Under the pieces are notes generated by a model. That model was not told the origin of the DNA, did no database searches, and saw only the letters and a list, made by a program, of their open reading frames with translations. Positions 19,963 through 31,897 of a stretch of 64,000 nucleotides of DNA are shown one piece after another. The position numbers were made by a program, and so were the translations under genes. How positions within the stretch are numbered: the first letter of the stretch is position 1; each line of letters begins with the position of its first letter. Origin of the DNA: Phymatolithon calcareum (lineage: Eukaryota; Rhodophyta; Florideophyceae; Hapalidiales); contig OZ345354.1 of assembly GCA_977006965.1 (NCBI GenBank), forward strand, positions 2,914,001-2,978,000, in the 5' to 3' direction.

Positions 19963-21045
19963 ATGTCTCAATTTCAGGTTCCTGCCTCGCCAGGTCCATC
20001 AAGCGCGCCTGTGCCTCAAGATATGCTTTCTACGGATGGGAGATTTTTGTATCCAACCGAGCTACCGCAGACCACACCAAGACACTCCACGCATCAACCA
20101 GAGACTCACGCAGTCCAATTTCTACCGTGGGCACAAGACTGGGCTTCATTGTCACCATACTCCAGGGCACAAGACATGGCCACATCTGAGTATGTGACAG
20201 AGCAACAGCTGCGCACGCAGCAGTCCTTCGGCTTGTCACAGGTCGAAAATCGTGCTTTCGATGCCAATCCCGGTTCTCGCCAAACCATTTCGAATGTCTA
20301 CCTTCGGCATGGATTCCACCCTATGAGCCCGAACCCGGCTGTAGTGCCGCTAACGCCGACAGACTTGGACCACCAGTGTCTCATTCAGCCAGCTGGAGAA
20401 AGAGAGCCACAGCTCCCGAACACATATCTGCCCCCTGCGCAAGTGTTATACTCGCCGTACCAACACCCGATCTTTGGCATTATCTTTGTCCCGACTGTAC
20501 TGTCTTTTCCTTCGGAGGTTCAGGAAGCTGGACACTCTCCGGCCACCTATCCGAGTCACGATGATTTGATGCCTCAGCAATCTCCGTCACTTAGCTACGA
20601 GGAATCTTCGTCTGCTAGTCTCTTCCCGGTAGACTATCCGAATAGTACATCGCAATCTGATTTGTGTGTTTCGAACGTGGATACGCCGATCCTTCACCGT
20701 TCCCAAAACACTGAAGACATCGAACCAGGGGAGTCGTACAGTGGTTCGGGTGGGCCTTCTCTAATTGTTAACGACCTTGCTTCTGAAAGCAACGCTCGAT
20801 TTGTGTTCCAACGCGCTGACAGTGCAAACACCGGATATATGACATTTCCACAGTTTCAAGACGCTCTCCGTTGGCTCCACGTCCCCGTCGGATTTCATTC
20901 CGAGCTCGCTTTGGATGAGTTTGTTAAGTTAGATAAGGACAATGACTCTCTAATTGCGGAGAGAGAGTTCGTGAATGGATATGTACGAGACAGGTTTTCG
21001 TCCTCAACTCATCGGATCCCTGACATGTTTACGGCCCGTTGCTAA
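19963..21045 (+). CDS. EF-hand protein with long Ser/Pro/Gln-rich N-terminal region
   Basis: This is an intact 360-residue frame. Residues 1-270 are low-complexity, rich in Pro, Ser, Thr and Gln, with no membrane segment or signal peptide. The C-terminal 90 residues form an EF-hand pair. The first loop (DSANTGYMTFPQ, about 286-297) is degenerate, with Gln at position 12. The second (DKDNDSLIAERE, about 324-335) is canonical, with acidic residues at 1, 3, 5 and 12. The helices EFVKL and FVNGYVRDRF flank it. It probably binds one Ca2+ and could act as a calcium sensor or a regulatory subunit; the partner is unknown. The frame has a TATA-like element upstream and no intron. Confidence 0.7.
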   Translation: MSQFQVPASPGPSSAPVPQDMLSTDGRFLYPTELPQTTPRHSTHQPETHAVQFLPWAQDWASLSPYSRAQDMATSEYVTEQQLRTQQSFGLSQVENRAFDANPGSRQTISNVYLRHGFHPMSPNPAVVPLTPTDLDHQCLIQPAGEREPQLPNTYLPPAQVLYSPYQHPIFGIIFVPTVLSFPSEVQEAGHSPATYPSHDDLMPQQSPSLSYEESSSASLFPVDYPNSTSQSDLCVSNVDTPILHRSQNTEDIEPGESYSGSGGPSLIVNDLASESNARFVFQRADSANTGYMTFPQFQDALRWLHVPVGFHSELALDEFVKLDKDNDSLIAEREFVNGYVRDRFSSSTHRIPDMFTARC

Positions 21046-22039
21046 GGCTTGCCGTCGTGTCTCTGCACCTGGCACATGCAAGAGCGCCTATCCTCTTCTA
21101 GTTTAGGATAGGGTCCGCAATTTTAGTTCTTCCAAGGCTCTCGTCTATTGTTCGTAAAAAGAATACGTTTCCATTACATATCGATGATTGGGAGGGATTG
21201 GGGACGTTTTGCCAGTCACGTAAACAGACTTTACGGCAATTCCAAGCTCGGCACAACAGGCTTGGAATATTCATCAACACAAGGAATCATTTGCAGTTGC
21301 CGTTCTTATACCATAGCGCTCATCGTTAATGTCAAAAGAAACGGCTAAGTACACCGCAGATTTGCCATCGATGAGTAGCCCTTCAATACGAGATGACTTC
21401 TTTCTAGATCTGCCGAGAATGCCATCTGTACAGAGTCGTGTTAGAAATCTTTGCTTTCAAGCACATCATCGAAGATCTCAAGGTCGCGCGATACCATTGG
21501 GGTGGAAAACTGGACGATACGAAAGAAAGCCATCATCGTGGAGCTGTCACAGTCAACCTACTCGGTGGCAACCGGAAATCAATATGTTGACGAAATAGTC
21601 TATTTCATAACGTTGCGCGCAACTCTAGGACAGCGGCGCCTGCCAAATTAACGTTTGTAATGGCGAAGAGCGCGGCCTTTACCAGTTAATCGCCTCCCCA
21701 AACGGATGCACAGTGACTAGGAGGCACAAGTCAGCGATATCAGTTCGGCGAATGCGCATCGATCTAGATAAATGTGAGAATTCGAGTCGATGTTGAAAAG
21801 GTGAAGACCACTGTCAATGACGAATCGATTTCTCAAGCAGCCTTCTATACGAGCAGCTTGAGGCCCATTCGCGGGTCATGGTGACCCTAAGTGAACGCGC
21901 TGTACTTGATGAGTGCATGCATGGTTTTTTGCTCCGTCGTTGTTGCAAAGATGCTACGAAGAATTCAGCAATCCAATGTTACACCGACTTCTGCGGAAAG
22001 CGGTCCGGTCCCAGTGTTTCAACAACACGGGAAACGTTT
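21046..22039. other. No gene seen
   Basis: Short unsupported ORFs only; no repeats stand out. Confidence 0.4.
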
Positions 22040-22224
22040 GAAGACGTCTGAAGACGGACGCAAAGGCATGTTGGAGTTCGGAGCAAAACGGTAGAAGATC
22101 TGTGCAGAGAGAAACCCGTAGCGATAATCCAATATTTGAACGAAGAGAACTTGCCCGAGAGCAAGTTTAGGCGTTAACTTAAAAATTGACGTCATCTGCA
22201 ATAAAGAAAGAAAGAAAGAAAGGC
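22040..22224 (+). mobile_element. 3' end of an RNase H-type LINE with (GAAA)n tail
   Basis: One frame reads TVEDLCREKP...LNEENLPESKFRR and stop. This matches the end of the RNase H LINE ORF at 53738 (TVEELCREKPLEALKFVNNEG). The UTR also matches (CGTTAACTT, CATCTGCAATAAAG) and it ends in four GAAA repeats. Confidence 0.75.
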
Positions 22225-24704
22225 ATGTTGCACACGAAAAAGTTCGGCACGTGGCGCACGTGTCCTAACCTTCTCCCAGCTGTGGGAGAGATGGTCAAGT
22301 GTCGCACAAGTTTAACGAGCGGGACAATCATCACACTGCAGCAAATGTGGGCTACAGCTCGATGTGAGGACGAAACGCTGAGACCAGGGCAAAGTGTATT
22401 GAAATTGTTCAAATTCCTCATACAAAGACGTGATTGAAATCGTAGGCGGGGCATAGTAGATCAGATTTTTCCCGCCAGAAAAAATCACGTAGAATTTAGA
22501 AAGCTCTCAGCGGACATTTCACAAACGAGATGCGCAAAGCGTCGTGCAAGATTTCGTCTCGTTGAGCGATGGCAGCTCAATACTGTTGTACAAAGAATCC
22601 GGTAGCTCGACGGTTGGAGTTGAGGTGTTACGGCCCACGCCCACAGTGGACGAAGAATGATGTCGACCATGTGTGACATAGGACGAACAGGACGTTGAGA
22701 CTGCGATATCCCTAGGTTGACGCGTGATGCAAGATCACGGACGAGACGATAGTGATTCGCACGAGAAAAAGGCGAAAACACAACTAACTTGAACGGGGAC
22801 AAAAACGGAAGGCGCACAGCGCGGATGACGGCGACGGAGACAATTGTTTTGCGATGGCCATTAAGCGCGGTCCGCCACGCCAGGCTAGCTTCGAATTGCC
22901 CGTTGACACTAAGAACGCTCTGTCAGTGCAACCAGACATAATGCAACTCCTCCACGGGCTACGTACATGAGGGAGTGTCAATGAGCGAGGTTTCAAGCAC
23001 GAGAAATGAAGTTTGAGAGCACCGATTGAGACGCTAGCAACAGATATGGGTCAAGGCAAAAGATGAAGAGTCGTGATTGCTACCTCGCACATGGATGTGA
23101 ACGAAGGCAGAGACAGAAAACCAGTCTGCGGCATCCAAAACGCTCATAGCGCGACTTGCACCGACTTTGAATGGCGCCCTGACGAGACGGTCGCAACATG
23201 ATAAAGTCGTTAGTGAGAATTGCCAGAAAGACCGCGGTACACATGAAGGCGGTGTCTCTTGTGTTTTCGTGACGTTCTTGAAGTCGAACGCAGAGGAGCA
23301 GAATACCAGAAACCCGCGACCGTCGCCGCACGCACATATTGTAAAGAGACCATCGTGAACGCCCAGAAGTGCGACGAATAGGTCGTCACAGGTGGCGACC
23401 AGATATACAGCTGTTGTTCTATGCGACATATATCATCGACCAACATCGTTTTCAGTCAAAGATATGAGAAAGTCGGTGATTGGGGGCGACAGCGGACGGC
23501 GTGGTGTTTAGCGGCAACGGCGTGCTTCGACTTTGTCCGACAAGCCGAAGATGGGGCCAATTTGTCGGTAGATGTGAGAGAGCACATGGTGGACGGCATG
23601 GCAAAGTGCAGGGTAATGCAGAATGCGAAGCTCAAAAGGCTTGCCGATCATGTGTGTGTGTGTACATTTGTTCAGGACTTGCAGCTGGTTCTCTGTGTGT
23701 GGAATGAGTCGCTCTTGTTAGCGTACTGGGCAGCAAACTTCGTGGTCATTTTAGAAATTTCCTCAAAATAATTTTGCTGATCGACCGTTGCAAGATGATA
23801 TGCATCCCAGATAGTGCCGGGCCAACACAACCTATCCCGTTTACGATGTTTGCACTAGTCTGCACACCGGTGCAAAATGAACAGATGTTTCCAGTTGACG
23901 TGCTGAAATGAGTGACAAGCGCAGCTTTCTGTAGCAACGAGTGGGAACCAGCGCGGCATTCCTGACATTGAGTTGCAACGTAGCGGAGCGGAATGAGAGG
24001 TGGAAGGTGCTGCTGCAGTTCAAAATGTTGCATTCGCCGTCCAAGCACGGAGTGGTGCACAATTCATGAGGAGGCGGACGAGAGGTCGATTAGCGACGCG
24101 TGCATACTCGAAGAAGTCGAAGTGGAAGCGTCCTACGCAGGACAGCGCTCAACAGCAGGAAAAACCAGTGCCTCCAAAAGTTCGCGTCTCGGCCACAGTC
24201 GCCGCTCCCGCACTGCTGCCCTGCGACCTGCATCTTCTGATTTACGCCCTGGACCGAGATACTTCACCGGAGGTTGCTGAAACCTTTGTCACAGCCCACG
24301 TCGGACAGTCAGAGAATCTTCGGCACAGTTTACGGTCGAATGCAAGAGTGGTGAAAAAATCTCGCTGCACGCGATCTGTCACATCACGTCGAGCACAGAG
24401 ACGTGCTATCCTTGCCCGCACCGCGAATCGAGGAACGCACAGAGCAGTGAGTTGCTTCCATCTTGATTGAGCCGATCGGAGAGCGTGCAACGTTGACGGC
24501 GGGAAGGCCAGATATGAATCAAAAGACAAGATGCAGGATGTAATATTCAACGTAGGAATACCACGCCAGATACTGTCTGCACGTTCGGCAGGCCAAGAAA
24601 GGTCACCGAACCATTTTGATCCCGCGCAATGACAGTGGAAAACCTACATGCCGAAATCAGTTCAACCATTGACAAAACCTGAGGGCAGTATGATAATATG
24701 TTTT
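22225..24704. other. No gene supported
   Basis: Many ORFs of 60-156 codons occur on both strands, the longest at 24000-24470 (156 codons, basic). None shows a domain, consistent codon pattern or partner copy. It may hold old unrecognised transposon sequence. Confidence 0.35.
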
Positions 24705-24979
24705 TGTGGCATCATAATGCCTACACGTGTAGCACCGCATCTTCCTATTCGCCATTGGTCCCTATATGGCCAATCACATTCTTCCACATCTCCCTTTGTA
24801 ATCTCCCGGATTTTCCCAGCAGTAAAAGGAGGAGCCCAGACAGGAGAGTGAGACAAGGGTCTGGGGGGTATTTTCGTACCCTTTCGTTTTGCCATCTGCG
24901 CGCGCGCTCTCCCCACTCCAACGCAGACTTCCGATACAGGCGCTCGCTACCGCACGTACACGTCGTACTACCTACTCCA
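24705..24979 (+). repeat. 5' LTR of the Copia element
   Basis: Begins TGTGGCATCATAATGCC and ends CTACTCCA (TG...CA). A palindromic CTACACGTGTAG sits near its start. Confidence 0.92.
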
Positions 24980-24996
24980 GTTATGGGCCCAGCGCC
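24980..24996 (+). promoter_or_regulatory. Copia primer-binding site, complementary to the initiator tRNA-Met anticodon arm
   Basis: GTTATGGGCCCAGCGCC follows the LTR directly. Its complement, GGCGCTGGGCCCATAAC, matches the conserved anticodon stem-loop of eukaryotic initiator tRNA-Met (CTGGGCCCATAAC, anticodon CAU) rather than the tRNA 3' end. This is the arrangement known for Drosophila copia and yeast Ty5, where a cleaved half-tRNA primes. Confidence 0.75.
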
Positions 24997-26263
24997 TGGT
25001 TCCTCGAAAGGTCATTCGCCGACAGACCCTCCCATGTTCAGTCCAACCGAGGACATGGAGGTCTGGCGTCGCGAGATTTCTAGATGAGTGACCACCATCG
25101 CGGAAGCCGCCAAGAAGGGCACAGACCGCGTCTACCAGACCGTATGCGCCATGTTAGCTCGTCAGCTATACGATCGAGGTCTGCCCACGGCTCAGAAGTC
25201 TATCGTCGATGAGGCTCATTCTCATGGCCTTGTAGATTTCGATCAGGAAGACCAAATTGAAGCTGTAAGGGAAATAGTCGACATAATTGCTGTTGATCCA
25301 CCCATTGCAGTCGTCACCAGACTGATAGCTTCTTTCCATGCGGTCACAAACTGCCGTCGTCGTAAGGGAGAGGATCTTCAGACCTTCGTCTCCAGGTTCT
25401 TTGGTCTTGCAGCTGAGCATCTAATGCACGCAGGAGCATCTGCCTCGTCCCAAGTTGGGGAAGTTTTGGCGATCACACTGCTCAATAATGCTTCACTGAG
25501 CGAGGATACCCTAACTAGTGCTAAGCTTCAGTTGATCGGGTTCGCCGAGTCCCGCAAGTGGAATGAACCTGATCGCTCTCTTCGTCTGAGTCCTGCAGAT
25601 CATTCGAAGGTTGATCACATTTTATGTCAGCTTAAAGAGCTTCGGGAGGATCGATCCTTGAAGATCTATAAGAAGGACACCCTCCAAAAAGCAGCTCGCA
25701 AAGCAGTTCACGTTCGATCCAAACTAAACGAATTAGTGAGTGATCTAGGGTCTGTTGCGAAAAGCATCAAAGAATTGAATAAGCAATCTGATAAGGCCGC
25801 CAATCAGATGCTTTTCATTTCCGGAACCCGATGCCGTCTTCATCTTGATGACGCTGTTGCAGTAATGCGCAACATTTCCTCCACGCCGAAACCATCCGTT
25901 TCGATGACCCCTGCAGAGATCGAAAATCTTATCCGTCAGAGGGTATATAAGGCCCTTCTGGCGTTTAACTCTTCATCGAGAGAGAATTCGCAGACCAAGA
26001 ATCGCGAATCTAGCCTTCAAAATCGCAAAACATCCACGCAGCAGAGACCCTCTCTTCCCTCACGATTGCAAGGGCATATTGGGAAGCGCCGAAACAATCG
26101 CTCGACACGTCCTCCTCGTGTCGGACCAAGTGGTTCTGCATCATTCTGCTACGACCGTGGCTCCTCAAAGCACAAACGTGGACATTATTCTTGTCCTCAA
26201 CCATCGCTTGTCACGAAGCAGATCCGCACTCAAGGCGGGTACGATAATCCTGCTGAGAAATAG
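24983..26263 (+). pseudogene. Copia Gag, interrupted by one stop
   Basis: The ATG lies inside the primer-binding site (MGPAPGSSKG). The frame is open except for TGA at 25085-25087, then runs to 26263 (about 426 codons). Copia gag features include the helical region with LIASFHAVTNCRRRKGEDLQ and FVSRFFGL. A C-terminal zinc-knuckle-like segment, FCYDRGSSKHKRGHYSC, has its second Cys replaced by Arg. A basic Arg/Asn/Ser-rich stretch precedes the knuckle. Confidence 0.8.
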
Positions 26264-26373
26264 GATCGATCAAGCTCTGAAAAAGACCAGCATTTTCGAA
26301 TGGGCTCCAACCCTTCCAAGCACAGACATGCCTAACATCTGGCGTTGGAGCCCCATCCGACGTTAGTCCATCC

Positions 26374-28232
26374 CTCCTGGATCCAAATCCAGTCCTCGAC
26401 ATCGGTTGTCCGCGTAGTGTCGGCGGAATCGAATCTGCTGCTGCCCTTTGTATGGGAATTGATCTTGTTCTACATCCTCTTGACTGTGCTCCATTCTACC
26501 ATGCCGACGGTCCGAAAGGCAGTGATCCCAAGCTGACCATAGCTTTGTGGAAGCTCAATACCACAGATCGCAATGGTCGAAATGTCCAGCTGCCTTTCTA
26601 TCTCACAAACGGTGACGGTCCTTTGCTTCTTGGTAATCATATACTTTCTCTATCCAATTTGTTCGGGGACCAAAATCTTCTCGAAATTCCGTCCAATGTT
26701 CTCAATCTGTCTCCTCACCGCTTTATTCTTCCTACATATACTTCAGGAGACAAAAACACACTTCGAACTTATTTGCACCTTGTTCCATCCCAATCGAAGG
26801 CATTTAAGTCATTCTTTACCTCCACCAAATCATTTTATTCTTCTGCTTTGCTGGACATGGAAGCTCCGTTTCTATCTTCCACTTCCTCATCCTACCCGAG
26901 CATTTCCGGCTCAAAAGTCGCCCGAAACTTCGCAACAAAGCTCCACGTTTACACACCTCACTGTCCGGGACATGCGTGAGATATGTAAGCGAGCTGGAAT
27001 TTATACTACTGTCCTTCAAAATGCACTCGAGTGGGCATATGCAAAGTGCACTAGTAGCAAACAGACTGGACGTCCGCTAAATGCGAAAAAGGTATCCTTA
27101 AGCAAGATTCTTGCTACCTTCAATGAACACCTCCAGCTTGACTTCATGTACGTTCAAGAGCTTGGAAACCTTCCCATTCTTCACATGAAAGACGTTGCAA
27201 CTAGCTTTTCCGCTACGGTCCTCATGTCTTCACGTGATATGGACGATGTGTTCAAAATGGTTATTACGCACTGGTTCAATGTGTATGATCCACCTCGAAC
27301 CATTTCCGGAGATCCAGAGTTTAACAATGAGGTTATTTGATCCATGTGCACATTCCATCACTGTTCATTTGATCCGAGACCTGCACGACGGCACAACAAG
27401 ATTGGCTCCGTCGAATACGGTAACGCTACCATCCGACTCTTCGTACAGCGTTTAATCAAAGACGAACAGAATCTTCGCAGCGTGCGAGGAATTTACAAGT
27501 CAGACTATGAGATTCTCTCAAGGGCTACTTTCCTCAAAAACGTCCTTCATGGTGGAAAGATCCTGAGTAGCTTTGAGCTCTCTAGAGGATACACTCCATC
27601 TCTCTGTGGTATACCAAAGAGTGCGCTCACCGATAAGATAGTCACATTGCATTACGAACAGGTTGCACGCAGAGCTCTCCGCTTGCTCTTAACCACAAAG
27701 AACGTTCATCCGGTTGGCCAACACATCCTAACTCCAAAGACCCCGGTTTACTATTTCAAGAAAGAGACAAAATTTGGAAAATGGCATCTTTGTTTCGTTC
27801 TCAAAGCAGAAAAGTATTTTGCGCTCATCTGCAATACTTCAAAGCTCAAGGGTCGGCCATTCTACGTGGCATAGGAGGACATTCGTCTGGCTCCATCCTC
27901 CTCACTTCTTCACGAGCTCGACGTCCTTGAGCTCGGAGAACTTTCTTTCGTTGGCCCCGATGATGACCTAAATCCGGTACCAGAGATTAATGACCCAATT
28001 TCAAGTCCCGGAAATAACACTGGGGATTCTGACAGCTCTTCTGTTCAAGAGAAACACGCTCTATGGTCCATGCATCCTCTTTCCTGCTCTTTCTTCGGTT
28101 CCGTTTCCTTATCTGATAAGAAGGTGAATGTCCCCTCCATGGATATCGGCACTGTTTCAACCACCTTTGATGAGTCCAAAAACATTGGAGAATATCAGTC
28201 AAGACGTCCTAATGAAATTCCTTGTTCTTTGT
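26374..28232 (+). pseudogene. Copia protease and integrase, frameshifted
   Basis: The protease active site reads VLDIGCPRSVGG (Asp codon 26398). The reading frame changes near 26960. Integrase follows with HLTVRDMREICKRAG, the damaged zinc segment KCTSSKQTGRP (a Cys replaced by Ser), and core residues in LQLDFMYV and SGDPEFNNEV. Stops occur at 27338-27340, 27872-27874 and 28230-28232. Past the core, GRPFYVA and an acidic Ser-rich linker lead to RT. Confidence 0.8.
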
Positions 28233-29920
28233 AATCTTCTGAACAACGGATACTTCACAGAATAAGAGAAATCACAGGACTCTCTCCTGTCTCAGAAACT
28301 GAATTGCAGTTCGCACCGAGATGGATTCTCGATAAGGCAGTTGCAAAAGAAAAGAGCAACTACGTCGACAAAGGAGCCTTCATTCCTGTAAGCATTCGAC
28401 ACGCGCCACGGGGATCCAACATAATCAGCTCCCATCACTTCTTCGAAATCAAGAACGATGGTTTCCAAGGCAAGCTGGAGCTGAAATGCAGACTCGTTCC
28501 ACACGGAAATCGCGACAAGGAAAAGAAAGAGCTTCGGAAAGACTCTTCAACGGCACAGTTTTCTGTAGTACGGATACTCCTTTCTCTGGCTGCGCTTATG
28601 CATTTCAGGCTTGCAACCATCGATATCTCTGGAGCCTATCTACAAGCAGGAACGCTTCAGCGCGACATATACATGCGCCCACCAAAAGGTTGGTCAGACT
28701 ATATTGATGAAGTCTGGAAGCTCATCAAACCTGCCTATGGTCTTGTCGAGTCAGGACGTCTCTGGCAGCTCTGCGTGGAAGACTGGATGTCCGAGTATGG
28801 ATTGGAAACCATTCCAGGTGTTCCGCAGCTGTTTATTCTAAGAGAAAACCACTCCAAAATTGTCCTGCTCATTGCAAAGGTAGTTGACGATCTACTCTTC
28901 GCCGGAAGTCCAAAAGAAATTCAAAGATTCAAAGACGCTATTTCAATGCGCTTTTTAATTGGCCGCTTTGTTTCAGAGCGCAAATTGCTGTTCAGCAGAC
29001 TGTTGATTGAGAAATCTGACGACTATAGTGTCTGTGTTTCCATGATCGAGTTCATGAGCACAATTTCTCCATTGGACATTCCGCGCACTCGTCGAAAGCA
29101 GCAAGAAGATGTATGCACTCCCGCTGAGCTCACGTCTTTTCAAAGTGTCACAGGGAAGCTTAACTACATTGGCCATGGAGTTCTTCCTCAAGCATCACTT
29201 GCTTCCAGCAAACTCCAGCAGAATGTTGGGAGTCTTCGTGTCAAACACTTGAAGGAAGCAAACTCTGCGTTCCATCAACTTCGTCAGCTTTCGCCAGCCC
29301 TCCTCTATAATTCGCTAGGACTCCTCTCCTAGACCACTCATCTTTCCAGTCTATCTCGCTTCTTTCCTTCTCTGATGCCAGTACTGGAACATCCTCTTAC
29401 GGCCAAACAGGATTTATCACGGGATTATACATTCCCCATCATGACCGTTCTCTATTGGCACAGTTGCAAGCAATCGTGGATATCGTTTTCCTCCGTTGGC
29501 GCCGAAATACTTGCCGCTGCAGAGTCTGCCGACCGCTCGCTTCCGGTAGTGGAATGAATGTCGGTCATCATATCTCCGCACAAGCAAATTCCACTAGTTC
29601 TCACCGTCGATTAGTATGGTCTACACTCCACGGTCACTACGTTACACGAAGGTCGTGATTATCGTCTTCGTCCTACTGTATCTCGTCTTCGTGATTCATT
29701 TGAGGCTGGAGATATATCAGTTATGCAGTGGATACCTGGATCTCAGAATCTAGCAGACGCGCTGACCAAAGTCAATCCTGTTGTTTTCAAAACATTGAAC
29801 AACACAATGGTATCAGGAATCCTCCCACACATGACTTTATCCAAAGCGCACCGAACTATCTGTTCGCAACACAATTTGTATATCTCTGCTAAACTCGTTA
29901 TCACTATTCACAATTCATAA
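28233..29920 (+). pseudogene. Copia reverse transcriptase and RNase H, with stops
   Basis: RT motifs visible are APRWILDKAVAKEK, ATIDISGAYLQ, YMRPPKGW and the catalytic VVDDLLFAG (usually YVDD). RNase H remnants are SVGAEILAAAESADRS and the terminal WIPGSQNLADALTK. Stops at 29330-29332 and 29555-29557, plus a shift before 29723, break the frame. 28304-29332 is the longest open part (342 codons). Confidence 0.85.
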
Positions 29921-29968
29921 TCAACCAAACGCATTCGCACAACTACTTCATGCTCAAATCTCCTCCAC

Positions 29969-30730
29969 CTAGTCCGAGCCTCTCTTCCTTTTGTTACCAT
30001 TCCGGGGCCTGTTCCGCTTCACTGTAACCATCGGAATCATCCGCACCTCTTCGATGTAATCGAACCTGACGCCGTCTCCGAGACTTGCCATCAACGCCTG
30101 AGGACTAAGCTTCAAGGCACAGCGCTCCATGCCGTCGAAAATAAGATTCCTGTTGGCATCAATAACCACCATGTGGTTCTCGAATCCCGTACCACGCAAG
30201 GTAATGAGGTATATCCCGCTATTTTGCTGCATGAGCCAATTCGGACTATGCCATCCCCTGTCACGCTGTGTGTTTTTGCGACCTTGCCTCTACCACCGAC
30301 GGGAACGCCAGCAATCCTGGTCATCTCCATGGTATACAGCAAGATTGGATACCACTTCAGACCTTTCTTATCGGCGGAGGCGTAGTCCATCAGTCTCTCC
30401 TTCCTTCTGACCGTCTGAGAGCTTGATCTTCCGGAACTCCCAGCCTGCGCTACTACTCGCACTTCCACGTTCTTCCTGAACAAAGCCCCACGGCGCTGCA
30501 TCATGCATCGTCAGCTTGCGTTTGGGCCTTCTTCTACGCCACTGGTATATGCTCGATCCAGAGACGTCGATAAAATCGACCTCTTCGACTTCCCTTGGAC
30601 CGAGCCGGGTGTGGTGGAAACAGTAGCGCAGGCCGCCTTCCTCTTTCTGCTCTACCCAGCACGCCGTCTTTTCGTGCACCCTGGCCTCCCCCGGATGCTT
30701 GACGGCGCGCGCAGCCTTCGTAGCGAGTTC
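29969..30730 (-). pseudogene. Degraded antisense ORF between Copia pol and the 3' LTR
   Basis: On the strand opposite to pol, three successive frames carry protein-like sequence: 30679-30368 (QKEEGGLRYCFHHTRLG...), about 30419-30240 (GLKWYPILLYTMEMTRIAGV) and 30232-29969 (SGIYLITLRGTGFENHMVVI, then FDGMERCALKLSPQALMAS, ending KRNRPRNGNKRKRGSD and stop). The pattern GIYLITL...HMVVIDANRNLIFD resembles by eye the His/Asp half of a papain-fold peptidase, but this is weak. It looks like one ancestral extra gene with two frameshifts. Extra antisense ORFs at this position are known in some plant LTR elements. Confidence 0.45.
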
Positions 30731-31197
30731 CTTCCTCGGAACTCTTCCACCCGTGGACTTACTCGCTGTCTGCTTCGTGACCGCCGTGTCGCAACCGACT
30801 ATCCAAACACCGGAGGGGGTTGCGGGGCCGATCGTCAGTGACAGACACCTTTCGCTAACACATCCGACTCCGCACGCACCGGTGTTTGGCTATCGTGCTG
30901 CGGCGGCCGCAGATCGCTAAAAGTCCAACGGTTGCTCTCGGAACTCGCTCGGGCCGTCGCTCGCGTTGTGTGGATAGTCGCCGTGTTGTTCTCGCGCGTT
31001 TCCGCTGGTTGGTTTGCTTGCTCGTGCGGTCGTTTCGCTCGCGTACGGTGGTTGCGCAGTTTGGAGGTTGTCCCTTGGACGTACCTCCACTGTCAGCAAT
31101 ATTTGATATTTTATGTCCAAAATGCCACGTGTGCCTCCACGTGTATAATTTTCCCGCCATTTCTGGGCACCCGCCGAAATAGCGCCAAGAGGAGGGG

Positions 31198-31473
31198 TGT
31201 GGCATCATAATGCCTACACGTGTAGCACCGCATCCTCCTATTCGCCATTGGTCACTATACGGCCAATCACATTCTTCCACATCTCCCATTGTAATCTCCC
31301 GGATTTTCCCAGCAGTAAAAGGAGGAGCCCAGACAGGAGAGTGAGACAGGGGGTCTGAGGGGTATTTTCGTACCTTTTCGTTTTGCCTTCTGCGCGCGCG
31401 CTCTCCCCACTCCAACACAGCCTTCCGATACAGGCGCTCGCTACCGCACGTATAGGTCGTACTACCTACTACA
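31198..31473 (+). repeat. 3' LTR of the Copia element
   Basis: Begins TGTGGCATCATAATGCC and ends CTACTACA. It is preceded by the purine tract AAGAGGAGGGG and is about 95% identical to the 5' LTR. Confidence 0.92.
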
Positions 31474-31897
31474 GATGCACCGTGGTATGATATGAACTGT
31501 GTCATTGTGCGACATACAGTATTGCATTGATATATTCCAATGTCGCAATTGGTCTGATCCACTGACCAGACCAGCGAGCAAAACAAACAGCCAACTTTTA
31601 TTGGCTGAGCCAATAAAATTAGTTTTATAAAAAACGTTCTTGAAAATATATCGACGATCGCTCGAGCGCGTCGGTCGCGTTAACTTCTCACATGAACTCT
31701 TGAATTGGATAAGATGCTCCTCTCAAAATTGCACTTTGCTTTACTCTGCGTTGTGGCTTCTCTCTTTTCTATATTTGTTAATGGATCGAATGTATAACAT
31801 TTTGAGAATTGTGAAACGCATGACTGCAGTCTGCCCACTGTGGCTTTGCGATACACAAGAGTTGTTCTTCTTATGTAATGAGCTCTTACTTTTTCTC

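Larger units (their letters stand above)
24705..31473 (+). mobile_element. Copia-type LTR retrotransposon, degraded but with both LTRs
   Basis: The order is 5' LTR (24705-24979), primer-binding site, gag, protease, integrase, reverse transcriptase/RNase H, a region with minus-strand ORFs, a polypurine tract (AAGAGGAGGGG, ending at 31197) and 3' LTR (31198-31473). Integrase lies before RT, which defines Copia. The LTRs differ at about 13 positions of 275 (about 95% identity). The coding region has at least one frameshift and several in-frame stops. I see no matching 5-bp target duplication (GTTTT versus GATGC). Confidence 0.92.

Noticed and set aside
24000-24470. 156-codon basic ORF
   Set aside because: No recognisable motif; overlapping ORFs on the other strand of similar length.
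24700-31478. 5-bp target duplication around the Copia element
   Set aside because: The flanks (GTTTT and GATGC) do not match, so no duplication can be claimed.
30855-31613. 252-codon minus-strand ORF
   Set aside because: It runs through the whole 3' LTR and out into the flank; it is a shadow.
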